Source: Blautia glucerasea (GTDB lineage Bacteria > Bacillota > Clostridia > Lachnospirales > Lachnospiraceae). Taken from it: 64,000 nucleotides of DNA. Shown piece by piece: positions 8,798 through 19,805 of the stretch. A model generated the notes under the pieces. It did not search any database. It worked only from the letters and a program-made list of their open reading frames with translations, and had not been told where the DNA came from. The stretch spans positions 23,656 to 87,655 of the forward strand of contig NZ_JAJBMO010000016.1 of NCBI RefSeq assembly GCF_020537505.1, written 5' to 3'. Numbering within the stretch: position 1 is the stretch's first letter; each line of letters begins with the position of its first letter. The position numbers and the translations under genes are program-made.

Positions 8798-11700
8798 TTA
8801 CGCGTTATTCTCTTCCTCCGCCTTCAGATTCTTCTGCGCAGTAGAAAGCATCAATTTAATTCGGTTCAGCTGGTTTACTTCACTTGCACCCGGGTCGTAG
8901 TCGATGGCTGCAATATTTGCCTTCGGATACTGACGGCGGATTTCTTTGATAACACCCTTACCAACAATGTGGTTCGGCAGGCAGCCAAATGGCTGGATAC
9001 AAACAATATTCGGAACATCATCATGGATCAGCTCCATCATTTCACCGGTCAGGAACCAGCCTTCACCAGTCTGGTTACCCTCGGAAACGATCGGTCTTGC
9101 CATCTTCGCCAGATCACGGATATCTGCAGTGGGATGGAAGTGACGACTCTCTGCAAGTGCCTCATTTGCAGTCTTACGAACCCAGTCAATGGCTTTAATA
9201 CCCATATTTCCAAGGAACGCCTTAGATTTCCTGAATCCAAGATTTTCAACCTTGAAGTTCTGGTTATAGAAGCAGTAGGACATAAAGTCGATCAGATCCG
9301 GCACCACAGGCTCAGCGCCTTCTGCCTCCAGAAGCTCTGCAAGATGGTTATTTGCAGCTGGAAGGAACTTCACCAAAATCTCACCTACAATACCAACACG
9401 AGGTTTCTTCTCATCACTGATGGGAATGGTATCAAAATCATGAACCATTTCCCGGCACATTTTCTTAAACTGGCTGTGGCTTAAGGAACTTCCGGAAACA
9501 AATGCGATCACACGTTTTTCCCAGATCTTATGCTTACGGTTTACAATACCTTTCTCCAGCTCATATGGACGCATACGGTAAATACACTTCATCAGGATAT
9601 CCCCAAATACAGCCGCATACACAACTGCTTTCACAAGGGGAAGGGTAAGCTTAAATCCAGGGTTGCTCTCCAGACCGCTTAAGTTAATGGAAATAACCGG
9701 AATCTGCTCCATTCCAGCCTTCTTAAGGGCACGGCGGATAAAAGCAATATAGTTGGAAGCACGACATCCACCGCCAGTCTGGGACATGACCACCGCCGTC
9801 TTATTCAGGTCATATTTGCCTGATAAAAGGGCATCCATGATCTGACCGACTACGATCAGGGAAGGATAACATGCATCATTGTTTACATATTTCAGACCTA
9901 CATCTACGGCATGCTTATTATCATTTGGAAGAATCTCCAGATGATAGCCGTTTGCATTAAAGGCAGCTTCCAGAAGAGAAAAGTGCACTGGTGACATCTG
10001 CGGGCAGAGGATGGTGTAATCCTTGCGCATTTCCTTGGTGAACACAATCTTCTCAATAGAAGATGGTTTAATGTCACGGATCTTCTTCTGGGCATCCTTT
10101 GCACGAAGGGCGGCAAGAAGAGATCTGACACGGATCCTTGCTGCACCAAGGTTGTTTACCTCGTCAATCTTCAGACAGGTGTAAATCTTGCCGCTGCCAT
10201 CCAGAATCTCGTATACCTCATCTGTGGTGACTGCATCAAGTCCGCAGCCAAAGGAGTTCAGCTGGATCAGATCCAGATCATCACGGGTTTTGACAAAGTT
10301 TGCGGCTGCATACAGTCTGGAATGGTACATCCACTGGTCATTAACACGGATCGGGCGTTCAACCGGTACCAGATGGGAAACGGAATCCTCGGTGAGGACT
10401 GCAACTCCATAGCTGTTGATCAGATCCGGGATACCATGGTGAATCTCCGGGTCAATGTGGTAAGGACGTCCTGCAAGCACGATGCCTCTGCGGCCGGTTT
10501 CCTTCAGATACTGAAGGGTTTCCTCGCCTTTTTTTTCAATATCCTTATGTACGGCGGCCATTTCCTCCCATGCCTTGTGGGCAGCCTCCTTCACCTCAGA
10601 TGACGGGATATCCGGGAAAATCTCAGTAAGACGCCTGGTAACGATCTCCTCAGAGGTCAGGGCCAGGAACGGGTTCATAAAGGTAATGGACGGATCGTGA
10701 AGCTCGTCCACGTTGTTCTTAATATTCTCCGCATAAGAGGTAACGATCGGGCAGTTGTAATGGTTGACTGCATCCGGGAACTCGTTTCTCTCGTAAGGAA
10801 TACAAGGGTAGAAAATAAATTTCACACCGTTTCGAAGCAGCCAGGTCACATGTCCGTGGGCAAGCTTGGCCGGATAACACTCGGATTCACTTGGAATGGA
10901 CTCAATACCCAGCTCATAAATCTTTCTGGTGGAGGTAGGAGAAAGCACTACCTGATATTTCAACTCTGTAAAGAAGGTGTACCAGAAAGGATAATTCTCA
11001 AACATATTCAGAACTCGGGGAATACCAACTTTTCCTCGTGTTGCCTTATCTGGGGAAAGAGGCTCGTAGGAGAAAAGCCGCTTATATTTATATTCGTAAA
11101 GGTTCGGGATGTGATCCTTATTCTTCTCCTTACCAATACCGCGCTCACAGCGGTTGCCGCTTACGAACTGGCGTCCGCCCGTGAATTTGTTGATGGTAAG
11201 ACGGCAGTTGTTGGTACATCCGTGACAGTTCGCCATGGAGGTGGTGTATTTCAGTTCGTTGATCTTGTCAATGGAAAGCATAGTGGTCTCGCGGCCTTCT
11301 GCGTGGCAGCGCTCCTTGGCAATGAGGGCAGCACCGAAGGCACCCATGATTCCGGCAATGTCAGGACGAATGGCTTCACAGCCTGCAATTCGCTCAAAGC
11401 TTCGAAGAACACCATCGTTGTAGAAGGTTCCACCCTGTACTACAATGTGACGGCCCAGCTCTTTGGCATCGGAAACCTTGATAACCTTGTAAAGGGCGTT
11501 CTTGATAACGGAGTATGCAAGACCTGCAGAAATATCAGCTACGGAAGCGCCTTCCTTCTGGGCCTGCTTTACCTTGGAGTTCATAAATACGGTACATCTT
11601 GTTCCAAGGTCAATCGGATGCTCTGCAAAAAGGGCAGCCTTGGCGAAATCCTGTACGGAATAGTTCAGGGATTTGGCGAATGTCTCAATAAAGGAACCGC

Positions 11701-13045
11701 ATCCAGAGGAACATGCCTCGTTCAGCTGTACGCTGTCTACGGTCTGGTTGCGGATCTTGATACATTTCATATCCTGGCCACCGATATCTACGATACAGTC
11801 AACCTCCGGATCAAAAAAAGCTGCTGCATAGTAATGGGAAACGGTTTCAACCTCGCCCTCATCCAGCAGCAGGGCAGCTTTCATCAGTGCCTCGCCGTAA
11901 CCTGTGGAGCAGGAAAAAGCAATGTGGGCATCCTCAGGAAGAATGCTGTAGATCTCCTGAATGGAACGGATGGCAGTTTTAAGAGGGCTTCCGTTATTAT
12001 TGCTGTAGAAGGAGTAAAGCAGGGTTCCGTCCTCGCTTACAAGAGCGGTCTTGGTAGTAGTGGAACCTGCATCAATTCCCAGATAGCAGTTGCCATGATA
12101 CTGGGAAAGATCGCCCTTCTTTACCTGGTAAGCGCTCTGACGCTTGTTAAATGCCTCATAATCCTCCTCTGTGGCAAAAAGAGGCTCCATACGCTCTACC
12201 TCGAAATCCAGCTTAATGGAATTCTTCAGGCGGTTTGTCATATCCGTAAGAGAAACAGTGACGTCATCCTTGGCATTCATGGCAGAACCCATGGCTGCGA
12301 AAAGGTGGGAATTCTCCGGTGTGATGGCGTGCTCGTCATCCAGCTTCAGGGTACGGATAAAGGCAGCCTTCAGCTGATCCAGGAAGTGAAGGGGACCGCC
12401 AAGGAAAGCAACATGTCCGCGGATCGGCTTACCGCAGGCAAGACCGGAAATGGTCTGGTTTACAACGGCCTGGAAAATGGAAGCGGAAAGGTCTTCCTTG
12501 GTAGCACCATCGTTGATCAGGGGCTGGATATCTGTCTTGGCAAATACACCGCAGCGGGCTGCGATTGGGTAAAGGGCCTTATAATTCTTCGCATATTCAT
12601 TCAGTCCGGTGGCGTCTGTCTGAAGCAGGGATGCCATCTGGTCAATGAAAGAACCGGTACCGCCTGCACAGATGCCATTCATACGCTGTTCAATATTGCC
12701 GCCTTCGAAGTAGATGATCTTGGCATCCTCGCCGCCAAGCTCGATGGCTACGTCTGTCTGCGGCGCAATCTTCTGAAGGGAGGTAGACACCGCAATAACC
12801 TCCTGGACAAAAGGTACGCCCAGGTGATTGGCAAGTGTAAGTCCGCCGGAGCCTGTGATCACCGGATGAAGGGTAAGCTCTCCAAGCTTCCCATAGGCCT
12901 TCTCCAAAAGCTCAGCCAGGGTCTCCTGAATGTTGGCGAAATGACGCTGGTAATCTGCGAAAAGCAGGGTGTCGTTTTCGTCAAGTATTGCAATTTTGAC
13001 AGTGGTGGAACCAATGTCAATTCCTAATGTGTATTTACTGCTCAT
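8798..13045 (-). CDS. Very large acyl-CoA dehydratase activase-related protein (double BadF/HgdC ATPase, DUF2229, HgdB-like)
   Basis: 1415 residues from the ATG at 13045. An earlier in-frame ATG overlaps the GAGGAGG ribosome site and is unlikely. Domains in order: a first ASKHA ATPase of the 2-hydroxyglutaryl-CoA dehydratase activator type ([14 protein letters not shown], cluster region [16 protein letters not shown]); a second copy from about 325 ([32 protein letters not shown]); a Cys-rich linker [10 protein letters not shown]; then DUF2229 and HgdB-like regions. Activators of this family use an iron-sulfur cluster and ATP to inject a high-energy electron into a dehydratase. The substrate of these giant fusions is not established. 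It stands alone, convergent with the flippase and divergent from tgt. Confidence 0.88.
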   Translation of the reverse strand: MSSKYTLGIDIGSTTVKIAILDENDTLLFADYQRHFANIQETLAELLEKAYGKLGELTLHPVITGSGGLTLANHLGVPFVQEVIAVSTSLQKIAPQTDVAIELGGEDAKIIYFEGGNIEQRMNGICAGGTGSFIDQMASLLQTDATGLNEYAKNYKALYPIAARCGVFAKTDIQPLINDGATKEDLSASIFQAVVNQTISGLACGKPIRGHVAFLGGPLHFLDQLKAAFIRTLKLDDEHAITPENSHLFAAMGSAMNAKDDVTVSLTDMTNRLKNSIKLDFEVERMEPLFATEEDYEAFNKRQSAYQVKKGDLSQYHGNCYLGIDAGSTTTKTALVSEDGTLLYSFYSNNNGSPLKTAIRSIQEIYSILPEDAHIAFSCSTGYGEALMKAALLLDEGEVETVSHYYAAAFFDPEVDCIVDIGGQDMKCIKIRNQTVDSVQLNEACSSGCGSFIETFAKSLNYSVQDFAKAALFAEHPIDLGTRCTVFMNSKVKQAQKEGASVADISAGLAYSVIKNALYKVIKVSDAKELGRHIVVQGGTFYNDGVLRSFERIAGCEAIRPDIAGIMGAFGAALIAKERCHAEGRETTMLSIDKINELKYTTSMANCHGCTNNCRLTINKFTGGRQFVSGNRCERGIGKEKNKDHIPNLYEYKYKRLFSYEPLSPDKATRGKVGIPRVLNMFENYPFWYTFFTELKYQVVLSPTSTRKIYELGIESIPSESECYPAKLAHGHVTWLLRNGVKFIFYPCIPYERNEFPDAVNHYNCPIVTSYAENIKNNVDELHDPSITFMNPFLALTSEEIVTRRLTEIFPDIPSSEVKEAAHKAWEEMAAVHKDIEKKGEETLQYLKETGRRGIVLAGRPYHIDPEIHHGIPDLINSYGVAVLTEDSVSHLVPVERPIRVNDQWMYHSRLYAAANFVKTRDDLDLIQLNSFGCGLDAVTTDEVYEILDGSGKIYTCLKIDEVNNLGAARIRVRSLLAALRAKDAQKKIRDIKPSSIEKIVFTKEMRKDYTILCPQMSPVHFSLLEAAFNANGYHLEILPNDNKHAVDVGLKYVNNDACYPSLIVVGQIMDALLSGKYDLNKTAVVMSQTGGGCRASNYIAFIRRALKKAGMEQIPVISINLSGLESNPGFKLTLPLVKAVVYAAVFGDILMKCIYRMRPYELEKGIVNRKHKIWEKRVIAFVSGSSLSHSQFKKMCREMVHDFDTIPISDEKKPRVGIVGEILVKFLPAANNHLAELLEAEGAEPVVPDLIDFMSYCFYNQNFKVENLGFRKSKAFLGNMGIKAIDWVRKTANEALAESRHFHPTADIRDLAKMARPIVSEGNQTGEGWFLTGEMMELIHDDVPNIVCIQPFGCLPNHIVGKGVIKEIRRQYPKANIAAIDYDPGASEVNQLNRIKLMLSTAQKNLKAEEENNA

Positions 13046-13196
13046 GTAAAAAATATGCCTCCTCATCTGTTTGCATATGTGTCTAAACTTTCTTATTTAA
13101 ATGTAAAATATCAAATGCGGAATATTCCGTAATATTATACGATACCCCGGCTTAAATGGCAATGTAAAAGTTTAACAAGGATTCTTTGCACAAGTG

Positions 13197-13225
13197 TTGA
13201 ATTTTCAGTGATTTCGGGCTATAAT
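13197..13225 (+). promoter_or_regulatory. Near-consensus sigma-A promoter for tgt
   Basis: TTGAAT (13197-13202), 17-base spacer, TATAAT (13220-13225). Transcription would start near 13232, about 100 bases before the tgt start, leaving room for the inverted repeat at 13245. Confidence 0.7.
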
Positions 13226-13244
13226 ATATAAAGTTTTCTGCCTG

Positions 13245-13272
13245 GTTTTACACTCTTCCGTAAGTGTAAAAC
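13245..13272. promoter_or_regulatory. 28-base inverted repeat in the tgt leader, possible operator or RNA hairpin
   Basis: Perfect 10-base arms GTTTTACACT (13245-13254) and AGTGTAAAAC (13263-13272) with an 8-base centre. It lies about 13 bases after the predicted transcription start. There is no T-run, so it is not a terminator. The dyad symmetry fits a repressor operator, though a leader hairpin is equally possible. Confidence 0.5.
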
Positions 13273-13332
13273 AAAGGATGGAGGAAAGAAATTTTTGAAA
13301 ATCAACATTTCAAATCAAGAAAGGATTCACAT

Positions 13333-14490
13333 ATGGCAAAATATACACTTATGAAAACAGAAGGCCGCGCCAAGCGTGCCCAGTTTGAAACTGTACATGG
13401 AACCATCCAGACGCCTGTGTTCATGAACGTGGGAACGGTTGGTGCCATCAAGGGTGCGGTATCTACCATGGATCTGAAGGATATTGGAACCCAGGTGGAG
13501 CTTTCCAATACCTATCATCTCCATGTAAGAACAGGAGACAAGCTGATCAAGGAGTTTGGCGGCCTTCACAAATTTATGGTCTGGGACAGACCGATCCTCA
13601 CCGATTCCGGCGGCTTCCAGGTATTTTCCCTGGCTGGTCTTCGCAAGATCAAGGAAGAGGGCGTTTATTTCCAGTCTCACATTGATGGTCACAAGATCTT
13701 CATGGGACCGGAGGAGAGCATGCAGATCCAGTCCAATCTGGGATCCACCATTGCCATGGCGTTTGACGAATGTCCAAGCAGTGTGGCAAGCAGAGAATAC
13801 GTACAGGCTTCTGTAGACCGCACCACCAGATGGCTGGAGCGATGCAAGGCAGAGATGGCCAGACTGAACAGTCTGCCGGACACAGTGAATAAAGAGCAGC
13901 TGCTTTTCGGAATCAATCAGGGAGCAATCTACGGGGACATCCGTATTGCACATGCAGATACCATTTCCAAACTGGATCTGGACGGTTACGCAGTTGGCGG
14001 TCTGGCAGTTGGGGAGACCCATGAGCAGATGTATCATATTCTGGATGAAGTAGTACCTCACCTTCCACAGGATAAGCCCACTTATCTTATGGGCGTTGGT
14101 ACTCCGGCGAACATTCTGGAAGGCGTTGCAAGAGGAATTGACTTCTTTGATTGTGTTTACCCAAGCCGTAACGGACGCCACGGCCATGTTTACACCAATC
14201 ATGGCAAACTGAACCTGTTCAATGCCAAGTACGAGCTGGATCCGAAGCCTATTGAGGAAGGTTGCCAGTGTCCGGCCTGCCAGCATTACAGCAGAGCCTA
14301 CATCCGTCACCTTCTGAAAGCCAGGGAAATGCTGGGGATGCGTCTTTGTGTGCTGCATAACCTGTATTTCTACAACCACTTGATGGAAGAAATCCGGGAT
14401 GCACTGGATCAGGGCAATTTTGCAGAATATAAGGAAATGCGCCTGGCTGGATTTGAAGAGGGTAAAATAAACAGCAGATATGCCCAATAA
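13333..14490 (+). CDS. tgt: tRNA-guanine transglycosylase
   Basis: Exchanges the wobble guanine of GUN-anticodon tRNAs for preQ1 in queuosine synthesis. 385 residues, normal length. Catalytic Asp91 in LTDSGGFQVFSL and nucleophile Asp273 in DFFDCVYPSRNGRHG are present. The zinc site is C311, C313, C316 and H342 (CQCPAC ... LHNLYFY). The start ATG follows AAAGGA by 7 bases. yajC lies downstream on its own promoter, the usual tgt-yajC neighbourhood in bacteria. Confidence 0.96.
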   Translation: MAKYTLMKTEGRAKRAQFETVHGTIQTPVFMNVGTVGAIKGAVSTMDLKDIGTQVELSNTYHLHVRTGDKLIKEFGGLHKFMVWDRPILTDSGGFQVFSLAGLRKIKEEGVYFQSHIDGHKIFMGPEESMQIQSNLGSTIAMAFDECPSSVASREYVQASVDRTTRWLERCKAEMARLNSLPDTVNKEQLLFGINQGAIYGDIRIAHADTISKLDLDGYAVGGLAVGETHEQMYHILDEVVPHLPQDKPTYLMGVGTPANILEGVARGIDFFDCVYPSRNGRHGHVYTNHGKLNLFNAKYELDPKPIEEGCQCPACQHYSRAYIRHLLKAREMLGMRLCVLHNLYFYNHLMEEIRDALDQGNFAEYKEMRLAGFEEGKINSRYAQ

Positions 14491-14566
14491 TAAAATTACA
14501 GCCTGTTTCTGTGAAAGCTGTAAACAGCAGGGATTCCTGAAATAAATAAAAAAATAGCAAAACTAC

Positions 14567-14595
14567 TTGAAGAACCGGGCTTTTTTGTGTATAGT
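14567..14595 (+). promoter_or_regulatory. Promoter for yajC
   Basis: TTGAAG (14567-14572), 17-base spacer, TATAGT (14590-14595). A further TATAAT at 14600-14605 overlaps the same region. Confidence 0.5.
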
Positions 14596-14656
14596 ATACT
14601 ATAATGCGCTGGCAATAAAAGCAGAGCGTGAGAGTAAGAGACAGGAGGATTAGCAA

Positions 14657-14956
14657 ATGGACGCATCAAGCGGAATGAGTATGGGATTTACCATCGTATG
14701 GCTGGTTGTACTTTTCGGTATTATGTATTTTCTGATGATCAGACCTCAGAAGAAAGAGCAGAAGAGAGTACAGGCTATGCTCAGCGATATGGCTGTAGGT
14801 GACAGCATTGTAACTACAAGTGGCTTCTACGGAGTCATCATCGACATGACAGAAGAAGACGTGATCGTAGAGTTCGGTAACAATAAGAACTGCCGTATCC
14901 CTATGAGAAAACAGGCAATCGCCGAAGTTGAGAAAGCAGAACAGGCTTCTGCTTAA
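14657..14956 (+). CDS. yajC: Preprotein translocase accessory subunit YajC
   Basis: 99 residues: one N-terminal membrane helix (about 8-26, FTIVWLVVLFGIMYFLMI) followed by the family signature RPQKKEQKRVQ and the compact cytoplasmic part DMAVGDSIVTTSGFYGVI. YajC associates with SecDF at the Sec channel. The start has an ACAGGAGG site. It has its own promoter and a terminator directly after it, so it looks monocistronic. Confidence 0.93.
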   Translation: MDASSGMSMGFTIVWLVVLFGIMYFLMIRPQKKEQKRVQAMLSDMAVGDSIVTTSGFYGVIIDMTEEDVIVEFGNNKNCRIPMRKQAIAEVEKAEQASA

Positions 14957-14986
14957 TCTGAAATTTCTGAATATGAGTTAAAGAAT

Positions 14987-15017
14987 GGCTTCACTCTATG
15001 AAGAGTGGGGCTTTTTC
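14987..15017 (+). terminator. Terminator after yajC
   Basis: GGCTTCACTC (14987-14996) pairs imperfectly with GAGTGGGGCT (15003-15012), followed by a T-rich run. Confidence 0.6.
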
Positions 15018-15049
15018 TTTTACAAACGACAGTTTTTTACGTTAACAGG

Positions 15050-15078
15050 TTGAAATCTGAAAGAAAGTGCGTTATTAT
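15050..15078 (+). promoter_or_regulatory. Promoter of the leuB-ilvD-ilvB-serC-serA operon
   Basis: TTGAAA (15050-15055), exactly 17-base spacer, TATTAT (15073-15078), about 70 bases before the leuB start. No T-box signature (the conserved TGGNACCGCG) was found in the short leader. Confidence 0.6.
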
Positions 15079-15155
15079 AATAACAATTATTCATTGATGG
15101 CAGGCGAGATGTGAAATCCCCACTGATATCATGAACGAAGGAGAGGAAATTTTTT

Positions 15156-16238
15156 ATGAATTACAATATTTCACTGATTCCAGGAGACGGCATCGGTCCT
15201 GAAATCGTTGCAGAAGCAAAGAAGGTTCTGGACAAAGTATGCGAGAAATACGGACATACTTTTTCTTATTCAGAAGTACTTTTAGGCGGAGCTTCCATCG
15301 ATGTACATGGGGTACCGCTTACAGATGAGGCCATCGCCACAGCGAAAGCTTCGGATGCAGTTCTTATGGGCTCTATTGGTGGAGATGCCAAGACATCCCC
15401 ATGGTATAAACTGGAGCCATCCAAACGCCCGGAGGCAGGACTTCTTGCTATCCGTAAGGCGCTGAATCTTTTTGCAAACCTTCGCCCTGCATATTTATAC
15501 AATGAGCTTCGTGCAGCATGCCCGCTCCGCGATGAGATCATCGGAGATGGTTTTGACATGATCATCGTACGTGAGCTTACAGGCGGTCTTTATTTCGGAG
15601 AAAGAAAGACAGTAGAAGAGAACGGCGTAAAGAAAGCAATCGACACCCTTTCCTATAACGAAAACGAGATCCGCAGAATTGCCATCAAGGCATTTGATAT
15701 TGCCATGAAACGCCGCAAGAAAGTAACAAGCGTTGACAAGGCAAACGTTCTGGATTCCTCCAGACTTTGGAGAAAAGTGGTAGAAGAAGTAGCCAAGGAT
15801 TACCCGGAAGTTACTCTTGAACACATGCTGGTTGATAACTGTGCAATGCAGCTGGTAAGAGATCCGAAGCAGTTCGATGTGATCCTGACTGAGAATATGT
15901 TTGGAGATATTCTTTCCGATGAGGCAAGTATGGTTACCGGTTCCATCGGAATGCTTTCCTCTGCAAGCCTGAACGAGACCAGGTTCGGCCTTTACGAGCC
16001 AAGCCATGGTTCCGCACCTGATATTGCAGGACAGAACAAGGCAAATCCCATTGCAACCATCCTTTCCGCAGCCATGATGCTTCGTTTCTCATTGGATCTG
16101 GATCAGGAAGCAAACGCAGTTGAAGCAGCTGTACAGAAGGTTCTAACTGCCGGATACCGCACAGGCGACATTATGTCTGAGGGCTGCACCCTGGTTGGAA
16201 CGAAAGAGATGGGTGACCTGATCGCTAAGGAAATTTAG
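15156..16238 (+). CDS. leuB: 3-Isopropylmalate dehydrogenase
   Basis: NAD-dependent oxidative decarboxylation step of leucine synthesis. 360 residues, normal length. Family signatures include [14 protein letters not shown] at the N-terminus, the substrate loop [16 protein letters not shown], the catalytic [12 protein letters not shown] with its Tyr, and the cofactor site [18 protein letters not shown]. Start with GGAGAGG about 9 bases upstream. It opens a row of amino-acid genes on the same strand. leuA and leuCD are not in the window. Confidence 0.96.
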   Translation: MNYNISLIPGDGIGPEIVAEAKKVLDKVCEKYGHTFSYSEVLLGGASIDVHGVPLTDEAIATAKASDAVLMGSIGGDAKTSPWYKLEPSKRPEAGLLAIRKALNLFANLRPAYLYNELRAACPLRDEIIGDGFDMIIVRELTGGLYFGERKTVEENGVKKAIDTLSYNENEIRRIAIKAFDIAMKRRKKVTSVDKANVLDSSRLWRKVVEEVAKDYPEVTLEHMLVDNCAMQLVRDPKQFDVILTENMFGDILSDEASMVTGSIGMLSSASLNETRFGLYEPSHGSAPDIAGQNKANPIATILSAAMMLRFSLDLDQEANAVEAAVQKVLTAGYRTGDIMSEGCTLVGTKEMGDLIAKEI

Positions 16239-16371
16239 AATTCGAAAGAAACAAAATGATTTAGCAGCCGTGGAAAATGCTTATCCAGGAAATTACATGA
16301 GCTGGTTGATATCCGCTTATAAGCAAATAGATAATTTTTCCCGGCTATGAAGTATAAAGGAGATACAAGTT

Positions 16372-18045
16372 ATGAGAAGTGACGCAGTAAAGACAGGCTC
16401 ACAGCAGGCACCTCACCGTTCCCTGTTTAATGCCCTTGGATTGACAAAAGAAGAAATGGACCGCCCATTAGTAGGGATTGTTTGTTCCTACAATGAGATC
16501 GTACCAGGCCACATGAACCTGGATAAAATCGCACAGGCTGTAAAGCTTGGTGTAGCAATGGCTGGTGGAACCCCGATCATGTTCCCTGCAATCGCTGTCT
16601 GTGACGGTATTGCAATGGGACATATTGGTATGAAATATTCACTTGTAACAAGAGACCTGATCGCAGACTCCACAGAGGCCATGGCACTGGCTCACCAGTT
16701 TGACGCCCTTGTTATGATCCCCAATTGTGACAAGAACGTACCTGGACTTCTGATGGCAGCAGCCAGAATCAACGTTCCTACCGTATTCGTAAGCGGAGGC
16801 CCGATGCTGGCTGGTCACTTAAACGGACACAAGACAAGTCTTTCCAGCATGTTTGAGGCTGTTGGAGCTTACGCTGCAGGCAAGCTCACAGAGGAAGGCC
16901 TGACTGAGTGCGAGAACAAAACATGTCCAACCTGCGGTTCCTGTTCTGGTATGTACACTGCAAACAGCATGAACTGCCTTACCGAGGTTCTTGGTATGGG
17001 ACTAAAAGGAAACGGAACCATCCCGGCTGTATATTCTGAGCGTATTCGTCTTGCAAAGCATGCGGGAATGCAGGTTATGGAAATGTACCGCCGCAACATC
17101 CGTCCAAGAGATATTATGACAAAAGAGGCAATTTTAAATGCCCTCACCGTAGATATGGCACTTGGATGCTCCACAAACAGTATGCTTCATCTTCCGGCAA
17201 TCGCACATGAGATTGGCTGGGATTTCGATATCAGCTTTGCAAATGGGATCAGTGCAAAGACTCCAAACATCTGTCACCTTGCACCAGCAGGTCCGACTTA
17301 TATGGAAGACCTGAATGAAGCCGGCGGTGTATACGCAGTTATGAACGAGCTGAACAAGAAGGGACTTCTTCATACAGAGTGCATGACAGTAACCGGCAAG
17401 ACTGTTGGCGAGAACATCAAAGACTGTGTAAACCTGAATCCGGAAGTTATCCGCCCAATCGATAATCCATACAGCACCACAGGTGGACTTGCTGTACTCC
17501 GCGGCAACCTTGCACCAGACGGAAGCGTTGTAAAACGTTCTGCAGTTGTTGCTGAGATGATGGTTCATGAAGGACCTGCAAGAGTCTTTGACTGTGAGGA
17601 AGATGCTATTGCAGCCATCAAGGGCGGCAAAATCGTAGAGGGTGACGTTGTTGTCATCCGTTATGAGGGACCAAAAGGCGGCCCTGGAATGAGAGAAATG
17701 CTGAATCCTACCTCTGCAATCGCAGGTATGGGACTTGGTTCTTCTGTAGCCCTTATTACAGACGGACGTTTCAGCGGTGCATCCAGAGGAGCTTCCATCG
17801 GACATGTTTCACCAGAGGCAGCAGTAGGTGGCCCTATCGCCCTTGTTGAGGAAGGCGATATCATCAGTATCAACATTCCGGAGCTGAAGCTGGAACTGAA
17901 GGTTTCTGATGAAGAGCTTGCAGCAAGAAAAGCAAAATGGCAGACAAGAGAGCCGAAGGTTACTACCGGATACCTTGCAAGATATGCAGCAATGGTTACC
18001 TCCGGAAACCGCGGCGCAATCCTTGAGGTTCCGAAAGCGAAATAG
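16372..18045 (+). CDS. ilvD: Dihydroxy-acid dehydratase
   Basis: Iron-sulfur enzyme of valine, isoleucine and pantothenate synthesis. 557 residues. The cluster cysteines lie in PNCDKNVPG and in [18 protein letters not shown]. The C-terminal beta-barrel has the conserved [14 protein letters not shown] and [20 protein letters not shown] motifs. AAGGAGA precedes the ATG. It lies 133 bases after leuB with no visible terminator between, so co-transcription is likely. Confidence 0.96.
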   Translation: MRSDAVKTGSQQAPHRSLFNALGLTKEEMDRPLVGIVCSYNEIVPGHMNLDKIAQAVKLGVAMAGGTPIMFPAIAVCDGIAMGHIGMKYSLVTRDLIADSTEAMALAHQFDALVMIPNCDKNVPGLLMAAARINVPTVFVSGGPMLAGHLNGHKTSLSSMFEAVGAYAAGKLTEEGLTECENKTCPTCGSCSGMYTANSMNCLTEVLGMGLKGNGTIPAVYSERIRLAKHAGMQVMEMYRRNIRPRDIMTKEAILNALTVDMALGCSTNSMLHLPAIAHEIGWDFDISFANGISAKTPNICHLAPAGPTYMEDLNEAGGVYAVMNELNKKGLLHTECMTVTGKTVGENIKDCVNLNPEVIRPIDNPYSTTGGLAVLRGNLAPDGSVVKRSAVVAEMMVHEGPARVFDCEEDAIAAIKGGKIVEGDVVVIRYEGPKGGPGMREMLNPTSAIAGMGLGSSVALITDGRFSGASRGASIGHVSPEAAVGGPIALVEEGDIISINIPELKLELKVSDEELAARKAKWQTREPKVTTGYLARYAAMVTSGNRGAILEVPKAK

Positions 18046-18128
18046 TCAGAAATCCGCCGTCAGGATTTTTAGTGAAATAATAGATCTGACGGGACAGATA
18101 TAAGATATACCCTAAGGAGGAAACAAAA

Positions 18129-19805
18129 TTGCAGCTTACAGGAGCGGAGATCATCATAGAATGTTTACTGGAGCAAAGCGTGGATACCGTTTTCGGCTAT
18201 CCAGGCGGAGCCATCCTGAATGTTTATGACGCCCTTTACCGATACAGTGACAAAATCAAACATGTACTTACTTCCCATGAGCAGGGAGCTTCCCATGCAG
18301 CAGACGGCTATGCGCGTGCAACCGGCAAAGTCGGCGTGTGTCTGGCAACCTCCGGACCAGGCGCCACAAACCTGGTAACAGGAATTGCCACCGCGTGTAT
18401 GGACTCTGTTCCTGTGGTAGCAATTACCTGTAACGTTGGAACTGCCCTTCTTGGAAAGGATTCCTTCCAGGAGGTTGATATTGCAGGTATTGTAATGCCT
18501 GTGACAAAACACAGCTACATTGTGAAAGATGTAACACAGCTTGCGGACACCATTCGCAAAGCCTTTATTATTGCAAAAAGCGGCCGCCCAGGTCCGGTAC
18601 TTGTAGACGTACCCAAGGATGTGACCGCAGCAAAATGCGAATATATCCGTCACACTATCACAGCTGTAGAGCCCAAGGTGGACGCCATCCGTCCGGAAGA
18701 TGTGGATACAGCAGCACAGATGATCGCAGCAGCGAAGAAGCCATTTATCTTTGTAGGCGGCGGTGCCGTGATCGCAGATGCATCTGAAGAGGTTCGCGCA
18801 CTTGCCCATAAGATCCAGGCTCCTGTCTGCGACAGCCTTATGGGAAAAGGTGCTTTTTCCGGAGAAGATGAGCTTTATACCGGTCCGGTTGGAATGCATG
18901 GAACAAAGACTTCCAACTACGCAATGTGTGAGTGTGACCTTCTGATCACTCTGGGCGCACGTTTCAGCGACCGTGTAACAGGAGATACCAAGACCTTTGC
19001 ACCGAAGGCCAGAATCCTGCAGATCGATGTAGATGCAGCGGAGATCAACAAGAATATTGTGGTGGATGCCTCTGTGATCGGAGATCTGAGGGAAGTGCTG
19101 AAGCTTCTCCTTGAGAAAATTCCGGAGAAGAGCCATGAGCAGTGGGTACAGCATATTCAGGATATGAAGGAAAAATATCCGTTAAATTACGATCATTCCC
19201 AGCTTACCGGACCATATGTGATCCAGAAGCTTTATGAACTGACAGGTGGAGACGCGATCATTTCCACCGATGTTGGACAGCATCAGATGTGGGCTGCCCA
19301 GTATTTCAAATTTAAGGAGCCGAGAACCTTCCTTACATCAGGAGGGCTTGGTACCATGGGTTACGGCCTTGGTGCAGCTATCGGAGCAAAGATGGGCCGC
19401 CCGGACAAAACCGTGGTAAATATAGCAGGAGACGGCTGTTTCCGTATGAACATGAACGAGATTGCCACAGCAGTTCGCTGCGGGAAACCTCTTGTCCAGA
19501 TCATCCTGAACAATCATGTTCTTGGAATGGTACGCCAGTGGCAGACTCTTTTCTATGATCACAGATATTCCCAGACCGTTTTAAACGACGGTGTGGATTT
19601 CGTGAAAGTCTCTGAGGCAATGGGAGCAAAAGCAATCCGCGTTACGAAGATGGAAGAAGTAGAGCCTGCACTTAAGATGGCGCTTTCATCAGAGGGACCG
19701 GTAGTTCTCGACTGCTGGATCGACCAGGATTTAAGCGTATATCCTATGGTCCCTGCAGGAGCTAGTTTAGATGAGGTATTTGACGAGGAGGATGTGAAGA
19801 AATGA
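18129..19805 (+). CDS. ilvB: Acetolactate synthase, large (catalytic) subunit
   Basis: Thiamine-diphosphate enzyme that makes acetolactate or acetohydroxybutyrate. 558 residues from a TTG start at 18129, set by a full AAGGAGG 7 bases upstream; there is no suitable ATG nearby. The TDP-activating Glu lies in SHEQGASHAADGYARATGKV and the TDP/Mg motif is GDGCFRMNMNEIATAV. No ilvN regulatory subunit follows, which is unusual for a biosynthetic operon, so the subunit is either encoded elsewhere or missing. It shares an ATGA overlap with serC. Confidence 0.95.
   Translation: MQLTGAEIIIECLLEQSVDTVFGYPGGAILNVYDALYRYSDKIKHVLTSHEQGASHAADGYARATGKVGVCLATSGPGATNLVTGIATACMDSVPVVAITCNVGTALLGKDSFQEVDIAGIVMPVTKHSYIVKDVTQLADTIRKAFIIAKSGRPGPVLVDVPKDVTAAKCEYIRHTITAVEPKVDAIRPEDVDTAAQMIAAAKKPFIFVGGGAVIADASEEVRALAHKIQAPVCDSLMGKGAFSGEDELYTGPVGMHGTKTSNYAMCECDLLITLGARFSDRVTGDTKTFAPKARILQIDVDAAEINKNIVVDASVIGDLREVLKLLLEKIPEKSHEQWVQHIQDMKEKYPLNYDHSQLTGPYVIQKLYELTGGDAIISTDVGQHQMWAAQYFKFKEPRTFLTSGGLGTMGYGLGAAIGAKMGRPDKTVVNIAGDGCFRMNMNEIATAVRCGKPLVQIILNNHVLGMVRQWQTLFYDHRYSQTVLNDGVDFVKVSEAMGAKAIRVTKMEEVEPALKMALSSEGPVVLDCWIDQDLSVYPMVPAGASLDEVFDEEDVKK

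Noticed and set aside
10697..13027. 776-codon plus-strand open frame opposite the dehydratase-activase gene
   Set aside because: It is fully antisense to a gene with clear domains, has no ribosome site and its translation shows no motif; long antisense frames are common opposite such genes.
13327..14487. 386-codon minus-strand frame opposite tgt, and a 464-codon one opposite the histidine kinase (3118-4512)
   Set aside because: Shadows of strongly supported genes; no ribosome site and no recognisable protein family.
15079..15155. T-box or amino-acid riboswitch before leuB
   Set aside because: The leader is only about 70 bases and lacks the T-box core and a terminator/antiterminator pair.
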